A DNA stretch of 43,962 nucleotides from Candidatus Zhuqueibacterota bacterium (GCA_003818605.1 RPQS01000029.1:1-43962); one strand, 5' to 3'. Counted from the stretch's first letter, positions 34,301 to 43,044 are shown. Translations and numbers: made by a program. Notes: a model not told the origin generated them from the letters alone.

Positions 34301-37300
34301 CGAATTCCGCGAGTGAAAAGCGATACCAATCCATATCGGAAAAAACAGAATCTCCGCGCACGTAGGTGAACACACTTCCGCAAAGAGTGTCATGTTTCCG
34401 TATACTCTGAAAACGCTCAATCTCGTCCAAATTGAAGCATCCCCCGTTGCAGTCATGATAGGCATGCAGGGAATCGGTTGTTTCCGCGCATTCGACGGAA
34501 TCCGTCGGCAGGCAAGCCACGCAGTCGTAGAACTGCCCAACGGAAAGATCGTATCGCGGAATGCAATCCGGGGCGGGATATGTATCCACCATAATGTAAT
34601 ATGTGCCCGGCGCCAGATGTTGTCCGACGATGCCGTGCGGTGCATTGAGAGCTTGCGTGTTCACTGCGATACAGCCGCTCGTGCGGGGCGGGCAAACGGA
34701 GTCCAAGACAATCCCGGTCCATGAACTGCTGTACGGATTCAGCCAAACCGTATAGTCTCCCGCTTCTGTCACATGCCATTTATAAACGACATCTTCCCCG
34801 CCGTCATAGTCGCCCAAGCAGGTATGGTTGTACTCATCTACAAGTCCGCAGGTCGTATGACCGACAAACACGGTATCATCCGTAAACTCAAAGGCCGTTG
34901 CACACCCTTGTCCGGGAATGCACGGCGTCCAGTTGACTGTCAAACGATAGTCGCGCGGAATGGTGGGGAACGAACCTAACCAAGTGGGGCAAATACACGC
35001 GGAGTAGGTTCCGGGCGTTAAACAGGGAGCTTGTATTGTGAGTGTGGAGCAAGAAAAAGACGATTGATCTATGAGATCTGTGTACGACAATGCAGCGCAA
35101 GTATCCGCCCCAACGATCGCCAGAGAGAAAGGGTACTCACAGGTCGCCGTTGCTTGTACGGTGCTGGCTTGATCCAGAGTAAAATGATACCAATCACGAT
35201 CCGCTAAAGAATAGTAAATATTCATACCTCCGGAACCATGGTGCCAGTTGACAGAGAATATCTTACCGCAGGCGGTTTGGCCGTTTTGCAGGCTTTCATA
35301 TTGCGGAGGCCCTGGATACCAACTAACGCTATTGCAGGGACCGCCGTCACAGTCGTCGCGCATAAGCAGCGTATCCTGAATCTCTGCACATTCAACGTGA
35401 TCCTGCGTCCGGCAGGATACATCACAGGGCGGTAATACTGCACTTTCGAGACAAGCCCAACCGCAATTGGTTCCGTAGCCGTCAATCACCACAAAATACG
35501 TATGACCTGCCAACAGAGTCAGAGCGGGTATGTAAGATCGGAATGAACCCATGGAGCCGGGACAAGAGAGTGCGTCATCGCTGCATGCCACGGGAGTTCC
35601 CGTGCATGCATCCTCATAGACATAAAGCTTTGTGTCGAATTCCGACGGACACAAACTCATGTAGACTTGCTGAGTAATCGGTGAGTCATAGCGAAAGACG
35701 ACATCCTTGGCGGACGACGGGTAGGGGCAGGCATAATCATAGTCTTCATGGAAATCACACGTGTTAATCCATGCGTTCGGAAGTCCTCCCCAAGAATATG
35801 GATAATTGCAGTCGTCTCCCTCCCGATTCGCCCGAACCTGCAAGTGCCAGCGACGCATTACTCCGACATCCCCGAGAGCCAGATCGCGAACGAGGAGCCA
35901 CCATGTGCCGTTAGGATTAATTCCGTCAAACTGCGAAAGAGGTTCCTCGGGACGGAAAGATCCCGTGAATGGCGCGGAACCCGCTGTGATGGACGGGGTC
36001 GCTTCATCATCAAAAACCGTCTCGATATAATTGTCATAAAGGCCGCCGTTCCGGTTGCTCAATATACACGTATCGCCCTGGGGGCTGATTAAGCTGATCT
36101 CCAAATCACCATCATACTCGTGAAACAAAGTATCAATTGTAACTTCTATGTCTACGAGAATCGTATCCAGAGATCCCATATCCACGGTCTTTCCAAAACT
36201 TATCCAACTATTATCGGGAATCGGATTGTTGCTCGCGAACTCAAAAATTGTTCCGCCATTCTCGTCGAGAGTTCCCGTGCGCGTGCGTTCCGGCTGCGGG
36301 GCTGGCAGCTCTGTGCGTGTCACACCCGGTTCGACTTCAATGATCTTTCCATCGTATACGATCATCTGCTTGGGAGAATTTCGTGTGAAGAATGAACGTT
36401 CCATATCCGGAGACAGGTTTCTTTCAGTGGATGAACTCATTTTACCGCGATATGCCGGCAACATTTCGTATAGTGCATTCATCCGCGCTTTGATTTCCGC
36501 AACGTCTCCCCCCTTCCGCTCGATTTCCGCCGCTTGCCGATTCAACTCTTCGATCTGCATTCCGACCGGATCGCCCGGTTCCCAAAACCGTTTTACCGCA
36601 TTCGGAGCGGAAGCCGGAGCGTCGCTGACGTAATAGAGCAGCGGTGATGGCGGAGTGTGATCGTCCTGCATCCTGCTGAACCGTTCATTAAACGATGCAG
36701 ACTTTTCGGTTGCTTTCGGTTCATGCGGTAAAATTCGCTCGTACAGAACATTCAAACGCGCTTTGATCTCCGAAATGTCCTGTCCGGCCAGCAGCATGTC
36801 CTCCGCTTCGCGCTCCAATTCGCGTACTTGCAAAAGCTGCGGATCGGTTTCTGCAGGAGGCATAACAGCCTCTCCCCGAGTGGCCGCCGTTTGAAACGGA
36901 TCGGCTGTCCATCCTTGCTGTTTATCCTCGCGCTTCCGCTGCTGTGCGACCGGTCCCCTCGTACTTGGAGTCGCAGAATTGAATTGTTTCAATAACTCGT
37001 CCATTTCTGCTCGCAGTGTTGAAACATCCTCGCCGCGCGCCAGACCCGCTCGTATTCTTGCTTCGAGATCTGTCCGTTTCTGTTTGAGGGGAGACGGAGT
37101 ACTTCCTCTAAGTATATGCTCGTCGGATAAGGGTTCCACACGCGCCGGATCTATCATCGGTATCGGCAAAGAAAAATCCGGTATCAGCTTTTTGAGCTTG
37201 ATACCGGATGAATCATACTGAACCGCGGATTTGGAGAAAAGAGGATTCTTTTTTTGACCCATTCCCGCTGCAAACGCGAGAACCGCTAAAGCGGCAGCCA

Positions 37301-37328
37301 ACATAAACACAAGAATGGATTTTTTCAT
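28362..37328 (-). CDS. Giant modular secreted protein with T9SS sorting domain (2988 aa)
   Basis: GGGAGGAG precedes the ATG. A signal peptide (about 1-21) is followed by three helical-hairpin repeats at about 81-116, 165-200 and 257-292, each with a loop like GEDVSTLRAEMDEL, QDISEIKARLNVL or GDVAEIKARMNAL. A proprotein-convertase P-like domain covers about 357-499 (DGDLEISLISPQGDTCIL, NGTWWLLVRDLALGDVG). Then come about nine Cys-rich jelly-roll modules (about 505-1760), six of them forming three copies of a two-module unit marked by GEDVVYKW, GEDKVYHW and GEDIIFRW. Twelve fibronectin type III repeats follow (about 1765-2800), most with two cysteines. The C terminus (NYPNPFNPKTTIRFGL to LLLK) is a T9SS type A domain. 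Probable surface or matrix protein; no catalytic motif seen. One uninterrupted frame of 9 kb. Confidence 0.9.
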   Translation of the reverse strand: MKKSILVFMLAAALAVLAFAAGMGQKKNPLFSKSAVQYDSSGIKLKKLIPDFSLPIPMIDPARVEPLSDEHILRGSTPSPLKQKRTDLEARIRAGLARGEDVSTLRAEMDELLKQFNSATPSTRGPVAQQRKREDKQQGWTADPFQTAATRGEAVMPPAETDPQLLQVRELEREAEDMLLAGQDISEIKARLNVLYERILPHEPKATEKSASFNERFSRMQDDHTPPSPLLYYVSDAPASAPNAVKRFWEPGDPVGMQIEELNRQAAEIERKGGDVAEIKARMNALYEMLPAYRGKMSSSTERNLSPDMERSFFTRNSPKQMIVYDGKIIEVEPGVTRTELPAPQPERTRTGTLDENGGTIFEFASNNPIPDNSWISFGKTVDMGSLDTILVDIEVTIDTLFHEYDGDLEISLISPQGDTCILSNRNGGLYDNYIETVFDDEATPSITAGSAPFTGSFRPEEPLSQFDGINPNGTWWLLVRDLALGDVGVMRRWHLQVRANREGDDCNYPYSWGGLPNAWINTCDFHEDYDYACPYPSSAKDVVFRYDSPITQQVYMSLCPSEFDTKLYVYEDACTGTPVACSDDALSCPGSMGSFRSYIPALTLLAGHTYFVVIDGYGTNCGWACLESAVLPPCDVSCRTQDHVECAEIQDTLLMRDDCDGGPCNSVSWYPGPPQYESLQNGQTACGKIFSVNWHHGSGGMNIYYSLADRDWYHFTLDQASTVQATATCEYPFSLAIVGADTCAALSYTDLIDQSSFSCSTLTIQAPCLTPGTYSACICPTWLGSFPTIPRDYRLTVNWTPCIPGQGCATAFEFTDDTVFVGHTTCGLVDEYNHTCLGDYDGGEDVVYKWHVTEAGDYTVWLNPYSSSWTGIVLDSVCPPRTSGCIAVNTQALNAPHGIVGQHLAPGTYYIMVDTYPAPDCIPRYDLSVGQFYDCVACLPTDSVECAETTDSLHAYHDCNGGCFNLDEIERFQSIRKHDTLCGSVFTYVRGDSVFSDMDWYRFSLAEFDTLGFLVNSEFDYNIRVGRLINGCDSIFWQASGSAWGSQCIPSGTGWCCAAPGEWVLTVRSLNIAPVTQDYRLVVIAAPALNGLSCYIPQMVTDEDTLTNQTTCGFSNDYGSTCLNSYDSGEDKVYHWTVTQEGDYTIWMDPGATEWTGIVLDDNCPPDTTACIATSTAIGAEPHGILCQHLTPGDYTIMVDTWPLPDCIPDYRLYLKQCCVSCQPGDVAECAEHQTINNLSQDCDGGCNHQFGGTDQFGSIFCGQTVCGRGFTYPIISGGWRDTDWHLFTVAQRESISVTCTADFPFLLYLLDTLNACTSPTILHDVSGNTCETASFGRCISPGTYALWVGASWATIVDIPGEYRLTMNCYPCSVPGENCDVPIPISDDTTLTSLTTCGTGNDYTSTCAYYDDGEDIIFRWTVTQEGMYTVWLDPHETMGTDIVVDDHCPPDTGDCIAQHDSWSEIQHGVCVSLPAGVYYIMVGSTSMHGCISEFDLSISHSGVPANDLCENAISLTIPSTVYGSTKCATVDAAPACWEDPPFYPGVWYTVAGTGHTITANICSSAVQWDNRMSVYACGCDRLHSVACESDLCDPSAHLRPVSWCSRAGETYWILVHGLWGASGDFRLDLTDGGIPCAEPVGCPCWDTVLTAPGEYSGSTIGAGDDCGLFHSPDIVVKVLIPSAGNWRFTLCNSTDLSYDPYLFLGTNCCLYDVGHDDDSPCLYGITLWPSRCVNLPVAGAYFATIESLLDTSAGNFVLTVEQTTDAAPVAPAGATASVDRCDSLVVGWQTVPDAQAYRVLLDSMYMMWPINAPETTFVVPRFIPGDSHWVQVAAANNCGWSPYSNPVYGIIRPAPAQVTGVLATDTVCGRTEVYWTDMADETGYRVYRNGMQIGADLPANTVIFFDSTGLPDIICTYSVAAFNLYCEGLPSLPDSGIRRIEPASVTGITATDSLCDRIEVSWMDVTDETGYRVLRNGMQIGGDLPSNTVYYCDTTAVAGVACGYSIVSFNAYCSSLPGAVDSGLRLAAPDQVAGVIASDTSCDNVHVTWTDIADETGYQVYRDHAPIGLLQPANTISFVDTTAIPGVRYAYQVRAEIDLCIGPESSVDSGIRIITPSRVSACNATDTRCDSIIVTWTDVTDETGYRVFRSGLNISGDLPIGTTRYADGHAGINVSYEYSVVAFHLNCMAQSSQTDQGIRLAGLPAVEGVTASDTLCEGVRVCWDPPNGADSIQIQRDSVRIGAVTPSETCFLDSLAAPWISYQYRVLAFNACGASSAAHDQGMCRVPPDQSPQPFFPDTCAADTLCWTDVADEEGYHIYRNSILIGSVAANRTCMAMTTPFGVPVCYAVQAYNTCGTGPMSLPICITLPRTPPQVTIWRTDSCTLSFCWTDVPNETHYVILRNGNAVDSIMASSTCYTDLTPSPGTYVMQVCAANACGCGPLSNPLRIVLPYEPQIASCDATDFLCTGVRLAWLLTPGIPADSFEIQRDGLRLSAAGGMDTSYTDLTAPPFLMHNYTIIPYNICGMGLSCSDSGRMFEEPERVTGVTATVHRCDSVIITWVDIIQEDFYDILRNGAFLGIASQNAQRYADAPPAGFTYYYQVRAHGQCGFGLCSDSANGLRVIAPLSPTAVAASDSLCQMVRVSWSGASGDVDSFYVYRNGAVAAHCPPTDASWDDVSAIQSNLYSVRAFSTECGLAEPVGQDSGTGHSQALTPTNLVFVEPPVCDSVRLTWSAAGGEVSGYVIRRDSVVVDTVSSLHYTDRHMRPGHHYHYDVAGYNVFCGTGEFTGSVAGWSREMLLIGTIPDTVCNDSMCVDADLCSGVDSVTAWLSLNSGLHQRVISWRPDPDTLCVLRQDTLTGDLTADLMFLVFRGVYSDTTHSPNFIWRRLISGLQDQFSEIPDDFFLDQNYPNPFNPKTTIRFGLPHTERVTITVFDITGRRVAILTEGSLSPGMHSVQWDCNACPSGMYIVRMQVADRIFLKKMLLLK

Positions 37329-37603
37329 GGATCTCCTCCCGGCATAGCATCGCTGTAAAAAATAGCACGAGCGAACCTTACCACCGCATCGGCGAAAGAT
37401 CCACTCTACAGTAAATGCCGGACAGGGGGAACCCTCAGCCGAGTTGTCGTAAAGCTAACTTAATAAATCGTGCATCGAGAGTCAATAAAATGTTGCAATA
37501 GTCGCAAGACTCATGCTAAAACAAGCAATAACAAAATTATATGAAACAGAAGAAAAACCCGTATAAAAGGCAGGGATTTCTGTATTCAATAAAAAGCGGT
37601 CTT
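37329..37603. other. Intergenic region between nuoN and the giant gene
   Basis: About 275 bases. Same-strand genes lie on both sides, so it should hold the end of the nuo transcript and the promoter of the giant gene. No clear hairpin terminator was found; the ribosome site of the giant gene is at its left edge. Confidence 0.45.
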
Positions 37604-39076
37604 CTACCAAGTTCGCAAGTGAATCCACTCGAAGAGCGGACCCCACCAGACTCCGAGAATGAGCGTGGGAATGACGGTGGCAAGAGAAAGAATTCCGACC
37701 ACAGATCCCCAGCGGAATCCGCTGCCGGGCACAACAATCTCCGGTGCAGGATCATCCAAGAACATGGCGCGGATCACGCGCACATAGTAATAGAGCGAAA
37801 CCACGGTGTTGGCGATGGCGATGACCGCCAGCGCGAACATCTTGGCCTTCACCAGTGCGGCAAAAAGCAAAAACTTTCCGATGAAACCGGCCAGCGGAGG
37901 AATCCCGGTCAAACTAAAAAGAAAAACCGCAAGCAGAATCGCCGGAATCGGATCGGTGCGTCCCAATCCGCGAAAGCGCTCAATCCCTTCTCCACCCTTG
38001 TGCCGCTCCACCCAATCCACAATGAGAAACGCACCGAGATTCATGAACAAGTAAGTCACCAGATAGAAGAAGATGGCCTCGGAAGTCTGCCAGTAGAGAT
38101 CTACTTCCCCTATGCCCGCAAGCACGGCAAAACCCATGAGGATGTAGCCGGCGTGCGCAATGGAGGAATACGCGAGCAGGCGTTTGAGACTGGTTTGCCA
38201 GATCGCGCCCAGATTTCCGAAGGTCATGGTTACAGCCGATGCTATACTGACTATCAAGAGCGCGCTGACTCCGTAGGACGTGTCCAGCGTCTGAAAGACC
38301 GGTATCATGCGATATAGAGCCGCCAGACCTGCCGCCTTGGGCAATACCGACAGAAAAGCGGTTACCGCGGTGGGCGATCCTTCATAGACATCGGGGCACC
38401 AAAAATGAAACGGCACCATCGCGATTTTATAGCCGATGCCCGCCAGAACCAGAATCAGCGCGATCAGCAGCATGCTCTGCTGATTCGGCGCGGTGCTTAA
38501 TTTGGCGGCGATTTCCGGCAGCATGGTTGTGGAGGTCAAGCCGTAGAGAAAAGCCATGCCGTAAATCATGAGACCGCTGGACAACGCGCCGTAGAGAATG
38601 TATTTCAGCGCGGCTTCCCCGGAGCGGACATCCAACCGACGATAACCGGCGAGCACATACGAAGGAATCGAAACCAATTCGAGAGCCACGAACAATGTGA
38701 CCAAATCATTCGCGCCGGCCAGCAGAAACATGCCGAGTACACCGGAAATCATCAGTAGAAACGGTTCCGCGTCCTTGCGAAACGAAGGAAGCAGCAGCCA
38801 CAGACAGAGGATTGTTCCACAACAGAAGAAAACACGGAAAAAGAGAGTCACACCGTCCTGAACCACAGAACCAAACAGGTAAGCACCCACTCTCTCATCC
38901 CCGCTAAGCGAAACGATTGCTGCAGCGAGCAGAAGCAGCGAGCCTCCGATAGCCATGACTTGACCCCGGCGCTCGCGAAACAACAGGCTCAGGATTAACA
39001 AAACCAGCAGCCCGGCGGTGAGAATCAGCTCGGGCAAACAAGCCACCAGATCCAGCTCCAAGCCCGCTGGTATCAT
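37604..39076 (-). CDS. nuoN: NADH-quinone oxidoreductase subunit N
   Basis: A 490-residue polytopic membrane protein of about 14 helices, one of the three antiporter-like proton-pumping subunits of complex I. Family features are the long conserved segment LVTLFVALELVSIPSYVLAGYRR with its key Glu, KYILYGALSSGLMIYGMAFLYG, and IGYKIAMVPFHFWCPDVYEGSPTAVTAFLSVL-like sequence with the pumping Lys, followed by KRLLAYSSIAHAGYILMG. The start overlaps the nuoM stop by 4 bases (ATGA). It is the last nuo gene in the usual I-J-K-L-M-N order. Confidence 0.96.
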   Translation of the reverse strand: MIPAGLELDLVACLPELILTAGLLVLLILSLLFRERRGQVMAIGGSLLLLAAAIVSLSGDERVGAYLFGSVVQDGVTLFFRVFFCCGTILCLWLLLPSFRKDAEPFLLMISGVLGMFLLAGANDLVTLFVALELVSIPSYVLAGYRRLDVRSGEAALKYILYGALSSGLMIYGMAFLYGLTSTTMLPEIAAKLSTAPNQQSMLLIALILVLAGIGYKIAMVPFHFWCPDVYEGSPTAVTAFLSVLPKAAGLAALYRMIPVFQTLDTSYGVSALLIVSIASAVTMTFGNLGAIWQTSLKRLLAYSSIAHAGYILMGFAVLAGIGEVDLYWQTSEAIFFYLVTYLFMNLGAFLIVDWVERHKGGEGIERFRGLGRTDPIPAILLAVFLFSLTGIPPLAGFIGKFLLFAALVKAKMFALAVIAIANTVVSLYYYVRVIRAMFLDDPAPEIVVPGSGFRWGSVVGILSLATVIPTLILGVWWGPLFEWIHLRTW

Positions 39077-40596
39077 GGGATGACTCCGACCTGACTGACT
39101 AAATGACTCAAATATGTCATGGAACTATTCATCAAGCCCAGAACCGGCTGTGGCCAGATACCGAGGACAATTACAATCACTGCCAATGGAATGAGCGTAA
39201 AGAGTTCGCGGCCATTGATATCAGGCAGAGATTCATACTTGGGATTAGTCGCCCCGAAAAACATCCGCTGCAACGTCCACAAGAGATAGGCCGCAGTGAT
39301 AATGATCCCGCCTATGGAGATAATAGTAAATGTTCGCCAGACCGGGAAGGCTCCCAAGAAACACAACATTTCGGAAATGAAACCCGATAGGCCGGGAAGT
39401 CCCAGCGAGGCAAAAAATGCGAGAGCAGTGATTCCAAGGTATTTCGGCATGACGTTAGCGAGTCCGCCGAAACCGGCGATCTCGCGATGATGCGCCCGGT
39501 CGTAGATCACGCCGACCAAGAGGAAGAGCATAGCCGTGATGGTGCCGTGATTGAACATTTGCAGCACCGCGCCGTTCATCCCCGCCGGAGTGAGCGCACT
39601 CATGGCCAGCATGACGTAGCCCATGTGCGAAATCGAGCTATAGGCCACGAGTTTCTTCAAATCCGTCTGAGCCATCGCGCAAAACGCGCCGTAGATGATA
39701 TTCACCATTCCCATAAACGCAAGGAAACCGGCGAAATTCCTCGTCATATCGGGAAGAATGGGAAACGAGATTCGCAAGAATCCATAGGTTCCCATCTTGA
39801 GCAGAACGCCGGCCAGAATCACGGAAATGGCGGTGGGCGCTTCGACGTGCGCATCGGGCAGCCACGTATGGAAAGGGAAAACCGGGACTTTAATGGCAAA
39901 ACCGATGTACAGTCCGAAGAACATCAGAATGCGTACGAAATTCAAATCGAGAATTCCACCGTGATTCATCTGCCCCATCATGTGCAGCATGTTGAAAGTG
40001 TGCTGGCCGGTCGCGGGATCGCGGACGTTGAAGTACAACACCAGCATCACAATGAGCATGAGCACCGAACCAACCAGCGTGTAGAGGAAGAACTTGATGG
40101 CTGCATACACGCGCCGCGGCCCGCCCCAGATGCCGATGAGGAAATACATCGGCAGCAGCATGATCTCCCAGAACACGTAGAAGAGGAAGAAATCAAGCGA
40201 CACGAACGTTCCGATCATGCCGGTTTCCAGCAGCAGGAACATCGCATGATAGCCGCGGACAAACTTGTCAATCTTCCATGACGCGGGAATACAAAGGAAG
40301 CAGAGCAGCGCGGTGAGGAGCACCATCGGAAACGAGAGTCCATCCACGCCCACGGAATAGTTGATATTATACGCCGGAATCCACGAAGCGTTCTCGACAA
40401 ATTGAAACGAGGCCGCATCGTTAATTCCCACTTTCCCCGTGTCAAACTGCGGGTAGAGCGATAAGGCTATCGCGAGAACGATGGCGGTGGTTGCCAATGA
40501 CGTCCAGCGGACCCAATTGGGGCGCTCCTTCGGCAGCAGTGCGACGACAACCGCTCCGACTGCCGGAATAAACGTAAGGAGAGTTAGAGGACCCAT
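39073..40596 (-). CDS. nuoM: NADH-quinone oxidoreductase subunit M
   Basis: A 507-residue antiporter-like membrane subunit. Diagnostic blocks are YSVGVDGLSFPMVLLTALL, FYVFWEIMLLPMYFLIGIWG, FAIKVPVFPFHTWLPDAHVE, APTAISVILAGVLLKMGTYG and KKLVAYSSISHMGYVMLA. Glu of FWEI and the Lys residues of the pumping chain are present. The ATG at 40596 (MGPLTLLTFIP) is chosen because an ORF extension to 40776 would overlap the nuoL end and is hydrophilic. The Shine-Dalgarno is weak. It lies 50 bases after nuoL. Confidence 0.96.
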   Translation of the reverse strand: MGPLTLLTFIPAVGAVVVALLPKERPNWVRWTSLATTAIVLAIALSLYPQFDTGKVGINDAASFQFVENASWIPAYNINYSVGVDGLSFPMVLLTALLCFLCIPASWKIDKFVRGYHAMFLLLETGMIGTFVSLDFFLFYVFWEIMLLPMYFLIGIWGGPRRVYAAIKFFLYTLVGSVLMLIVMLVLYFNVRDPATGQHTFNMLHMMGQMNHGGILDLNFVRILMFFGLYIGFAIKVPVFPFHTWLPDAHVEAPTAISVILAGVLLKMGTYGFLRISFPILPDMTRNFAGFLAFMGMVNIIYGAFCAMAQTDLKKLVAYSSISHMGYVMLAMSALTPAGMNGAVLQMFNHGTITAMLFLLVGVIYDRAHHREIAGFGGLANVMPKYLGITALAFFASLGLPGLSGFISEMLCFLGAFPVWRTFTIISIGGIIITAAYLLWTLQRMFFGATNPKYESLPDINGRELFTLIPLAVIVIVLGIWPQPVLGLMNSSMTYLSHLVSQVGVIP

Positions 40597-40646
40597 TTTG
40601 TTCGCATCAACTCGATGGTTATCAACTTGCGGCCGCTGCCGTTTTT

Positions 40647-42728
40647 TTAACGCAATCCTCCGAACCAATTCAAAACAACCACAATCCCCACAACCAACAG
40701 GCTGTAGAAAATGTAGCGTTGAATCTGCCCGGATTGAAATCTTCGGACGAATTTTCCCCACACACCGACGAACCAAGCCGCGCGGTTCACCAGCCCGTCT
40801 ACCACGCGCAGGTCAAACCAACCTTGCACAACGGACGCCCAGCGGGTAAGCCAAGCCGAGCCGTTTACGACTCCATCAATTCCCCTGAGATCAAACCACG
40901 CTAACAAACGCGAAAAGCCGAGGGTTCCCTTGATGACGGTGGCATCATAGATTTCATCCGACCACCATTTGTGGAACATGCCGCGATAAAGCACTCCGAA
41001 TCGCGTTTGCCAGTAGGCGGGCGAAATCCTTTTCCAATAATAGCCAAGGGTAGCAATCCAAATTCCAAGACCCGCGACGAGAATGGAAATCAGCATGGCC
41101 GCGTTGTGAGCCGTGTGATGCAGCGATTCTGTTGCCGCTTCCGCGCCATGCCCGGCAACGGCTGCATGTTCTCCGCTCAGCGCGGTTTCATACGCGCGCG
41201 GCGGATTGGGAAAGAGGTGCGCAAACCAGCCGCCTTCGGGAGTCGTAGGATTCAACGCCGGAAGTGTGAAGAAAGCAAAGAAACAGAGCGTGGATAAAAT
41301 AATCAGTGGAGCGGTTATAACAGCCGGGGATTCGCGCAAGTGCGATTCCGCCTGCGGGCTGCCGCGAAACGTTCCGGCGAATGCGAGATAAACGAGGCGG
41401 AACATATAGAACGCGGTCAGCGCGGCTGCGCAAAATCCGAAGAGTGCTAACGGCCAATGCACAGGATGTTCCATCACAAAAGCCAACGTTCCGCCTAAAA
41501 TTGCGTCTTTCGAGATGAAACCTGAGGTCAGCGGCACGCCCGAGAGCGCGACGGTGGCGATGAGAAACGTCCAGAACGTGAGCGGCATCCGTTTGCGCAG
41601 ACCGCCCATATTCCGTAAGTCCTGCGCGTCCGCATGACTGCCGGCATGGTGCAGCGCGTGATGCAAGGCGTGAATTACCGAACCCGATCCGAGGAACAAG
41701 CAGGCTTTAAACATGGCGTGTGTGACGAGATGAAAAAATCCGGCGGTGTACGCACCCACACCCAAAGCCATTACCATATAGCCGAGTTGTGAAACCGTCG
41801 AATAGGCGAGCACTCGCTTAATGTCATTTTGCGCGACCGCGATAGTGGCTGCGAAGATCGCCGTGAATCCACCGACGTAAGCGATTACCAGCGAAGCGTC
41901 TACCGTGAGAATGACGAAGATACGAGCGGTGAGATACACTCCGGCGGCAACCATGGTGGCGGCATGAATCAAAGCCGAGACCGGAGTCGGGCCTTCCATC
42001 GCATCGGGCAGCCAAACGTGGAGCGGAAACTGCGCGGACTTGCCCACTGCTCCGAGAAAGAGACAGATACCCGCTGTTGTCAGCAAGCCACCCGATAACT
42101 TGCCGGCGGCAACACCCTCCGTAATCTCGCGAAGATTCATCGTCCCCAGCACTGTGAACACCAACAAAATGCCGACCAGCATTCCCGCGTCACCCACACG
42201 GTTGGTAATGAAGGCCTTTTTACCGGCGTCGGAAGCGGAGTCTTTCTCGTACCAGAAGCCGATCAACAGATAGCTCGAAAGTCCGACAAGCTCCCAAAAG
42301 GCATAGATGACGAGCAGATTATCGGCCAGCACCAAGCCTAGCATACTGAACGAAAAGAAAGACAAGTAGGCGAAGAATTGGCTGTAACGCGGATCGCCCT
42401 TCATGTAGCCGATGCTGAAGAGATGCACGACCGCCGAAACCAGCGTGACGACCACCAGCATCATCACCGCCATATTGTCCAGAGCGATTCCGACAGTCAA
42501 ACGATAATCCCCCCAGACCAACCAATCGAAGCTGAAGTTTTCAAGGAAAGTGGGATTATAAGCCACGAGGATCCGCGCGAAAAACAAATAGAGAGAAAGC
42601 CCGAGACCGCCCCAGATGGCGATCAGACTAACCCAATCTCCACCGCGCGGCAACCAGCGACCGAAGAAGATCACCAGTGCAAACGCCGCCAAAGGGGCAA
42701 GTAAGATGGAGAGAACGATCGCGAGCAT
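40647..42728 (-). CDS. nuoL: NADH-quinone oxidoreductase subunit L
   Basis: A 693-residue membrane subunit with the antiporter core and the long C-terminal lateral helix that braces the membrane arm. Core blocks include IALDNMAVMMLVVVTLVSAVVHLFSIGYM, FWELVGLSSYLLIGFW, GKSAQFPLHVWLPDAMEGPTPVSALIHAATMV-type sequence and KRVLAYSTVSQLGYM. A His-rich loop (HALHHALHHAGSHADAQD) follows, as in many NuoL proteins. The C-terminal part contains two near-repeats, WFDLRGIDGVVNGSAWLTRW and WFDLRVVDGLVNRAAWFVG, which is a normal duplication in this region of the family. 10 bases separate it from nuoK. Confidence 0.96.
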   Translation of the reverse strand: MLAIVLSILLAPLAAFALVIFFGRWLPRGGDWVSLIAIWGGLGLSLYLFFARILVAYNPTFLENFSFDWLVWGDYRLTVGIALDNMAVMMLVVVTLVSAVVHLFSIGYMKGDPRYSQFFAYLSFFSFSMLGLVLADNLLVIYAFWELVGLSSYLLIGFWYEKDSASDAGKKAFITNRVGDAGMLVGILLVFTVLGTMNLREITEGVAAGKLSGGLLTTAGICLFLGAVGKSAQFPLHVWLPDAMEGPTPVSALIHAATMVAAGVYLTARIFVILTVDASLVIAYVGGFTAIFAATIAVAQNDIKRVLAYSTVSQLGYMVMALGVGAYTAGFFHLVTHAMFKACLFLGSGSVIHALHHALHHAGSHADAQDLRNMGGLRKRMPLTFWTFLIATVALSGVPLTSGFISKDAILGGTLAFVMEHPVHWPLALFGFCAAALTAFYMFRLVYLAFAGTFRGSPQAESHLRESPAVITAPLIILSTLCFFAFFTLPALNPTTPEGGWFAHLFPNPPRAYETALSGEHAAVAGHGAEAATESLHHTAHNAAMLISILVAGLGIWIATLGYYWKRISPAYWQTRFGVLYRGMFHKWWSDEIYDATVIKGTLGFSRLLAWFDLRGIDGVVNGSAWLTRWASVVQGWFDLRVVDGLVNRAAWFVGVWGKFVRRFQSGQIQRYIFYSLLVVGIVVVLNWFGGLR

Positions 42729-42738
42729 GAATCCGGTA

Positions 42739-43044
42739 TTACCCTCTCAATGCGTCAGCCTTGTCCACTTCCGCCGTCGCTTTCAGGCGGTAATAATTAA
42801 GGAAAACGGCAAGTGCCACGGCGGCTTCCGCGGCGGCAACAATGATTATAAATAAAGCTGCGGTTTGGCCATCGAGATTACCCGCCACGAAACGGCCGAA
42901 AGCCACAAACGCAAGGCCCGCGGAGTTTAAAATGAGTTCCACGCCCATGAGAACGGAAATGGCATTTTTTCTGGTCATCATGGCCAACAGCCCGAGCAAG
43001 AACAGAACGATGGAAATGATGATATAGGTGGTCAGCGAGTTCAA
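42739..43044 (-). CDS. nuoK: NADH-quinone oxidoreductase subunit K
   Basis: A 101-residue protein with three membrane helices, the normal size for NuoK. Family blocks are LLAMMTRKNAISVLMGVELILNSAGL with the conserved membrane Glu and FIIIVAAAEAAVALAVFLNYYR with the second Glu. The start is a TTG at 43044 that overlaps the nuoJ stop as TTGA and has AGGAGGG just upstream; the next in-frame ATG lies inside the second helix, so no ATG start is possible. An ORF extension to 43206 runs inside nuoJ and is rejected. Confidence 0.93.
   Translation of the reverse strand: MNSLTTYIIISIVLFLLGLLAMMTRKNAISVLMGVELILNSAGLAFVAFGRFVAGNLDGQTAALFIIIVAAAEAAVALAVFLNYYRLKATAEVDKADALRG

Noticed and set aside
37330-37603. 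Terminator at the end of the nuo operon
   Set aside because: The region has T-rich stretches but no stem of convincing length.
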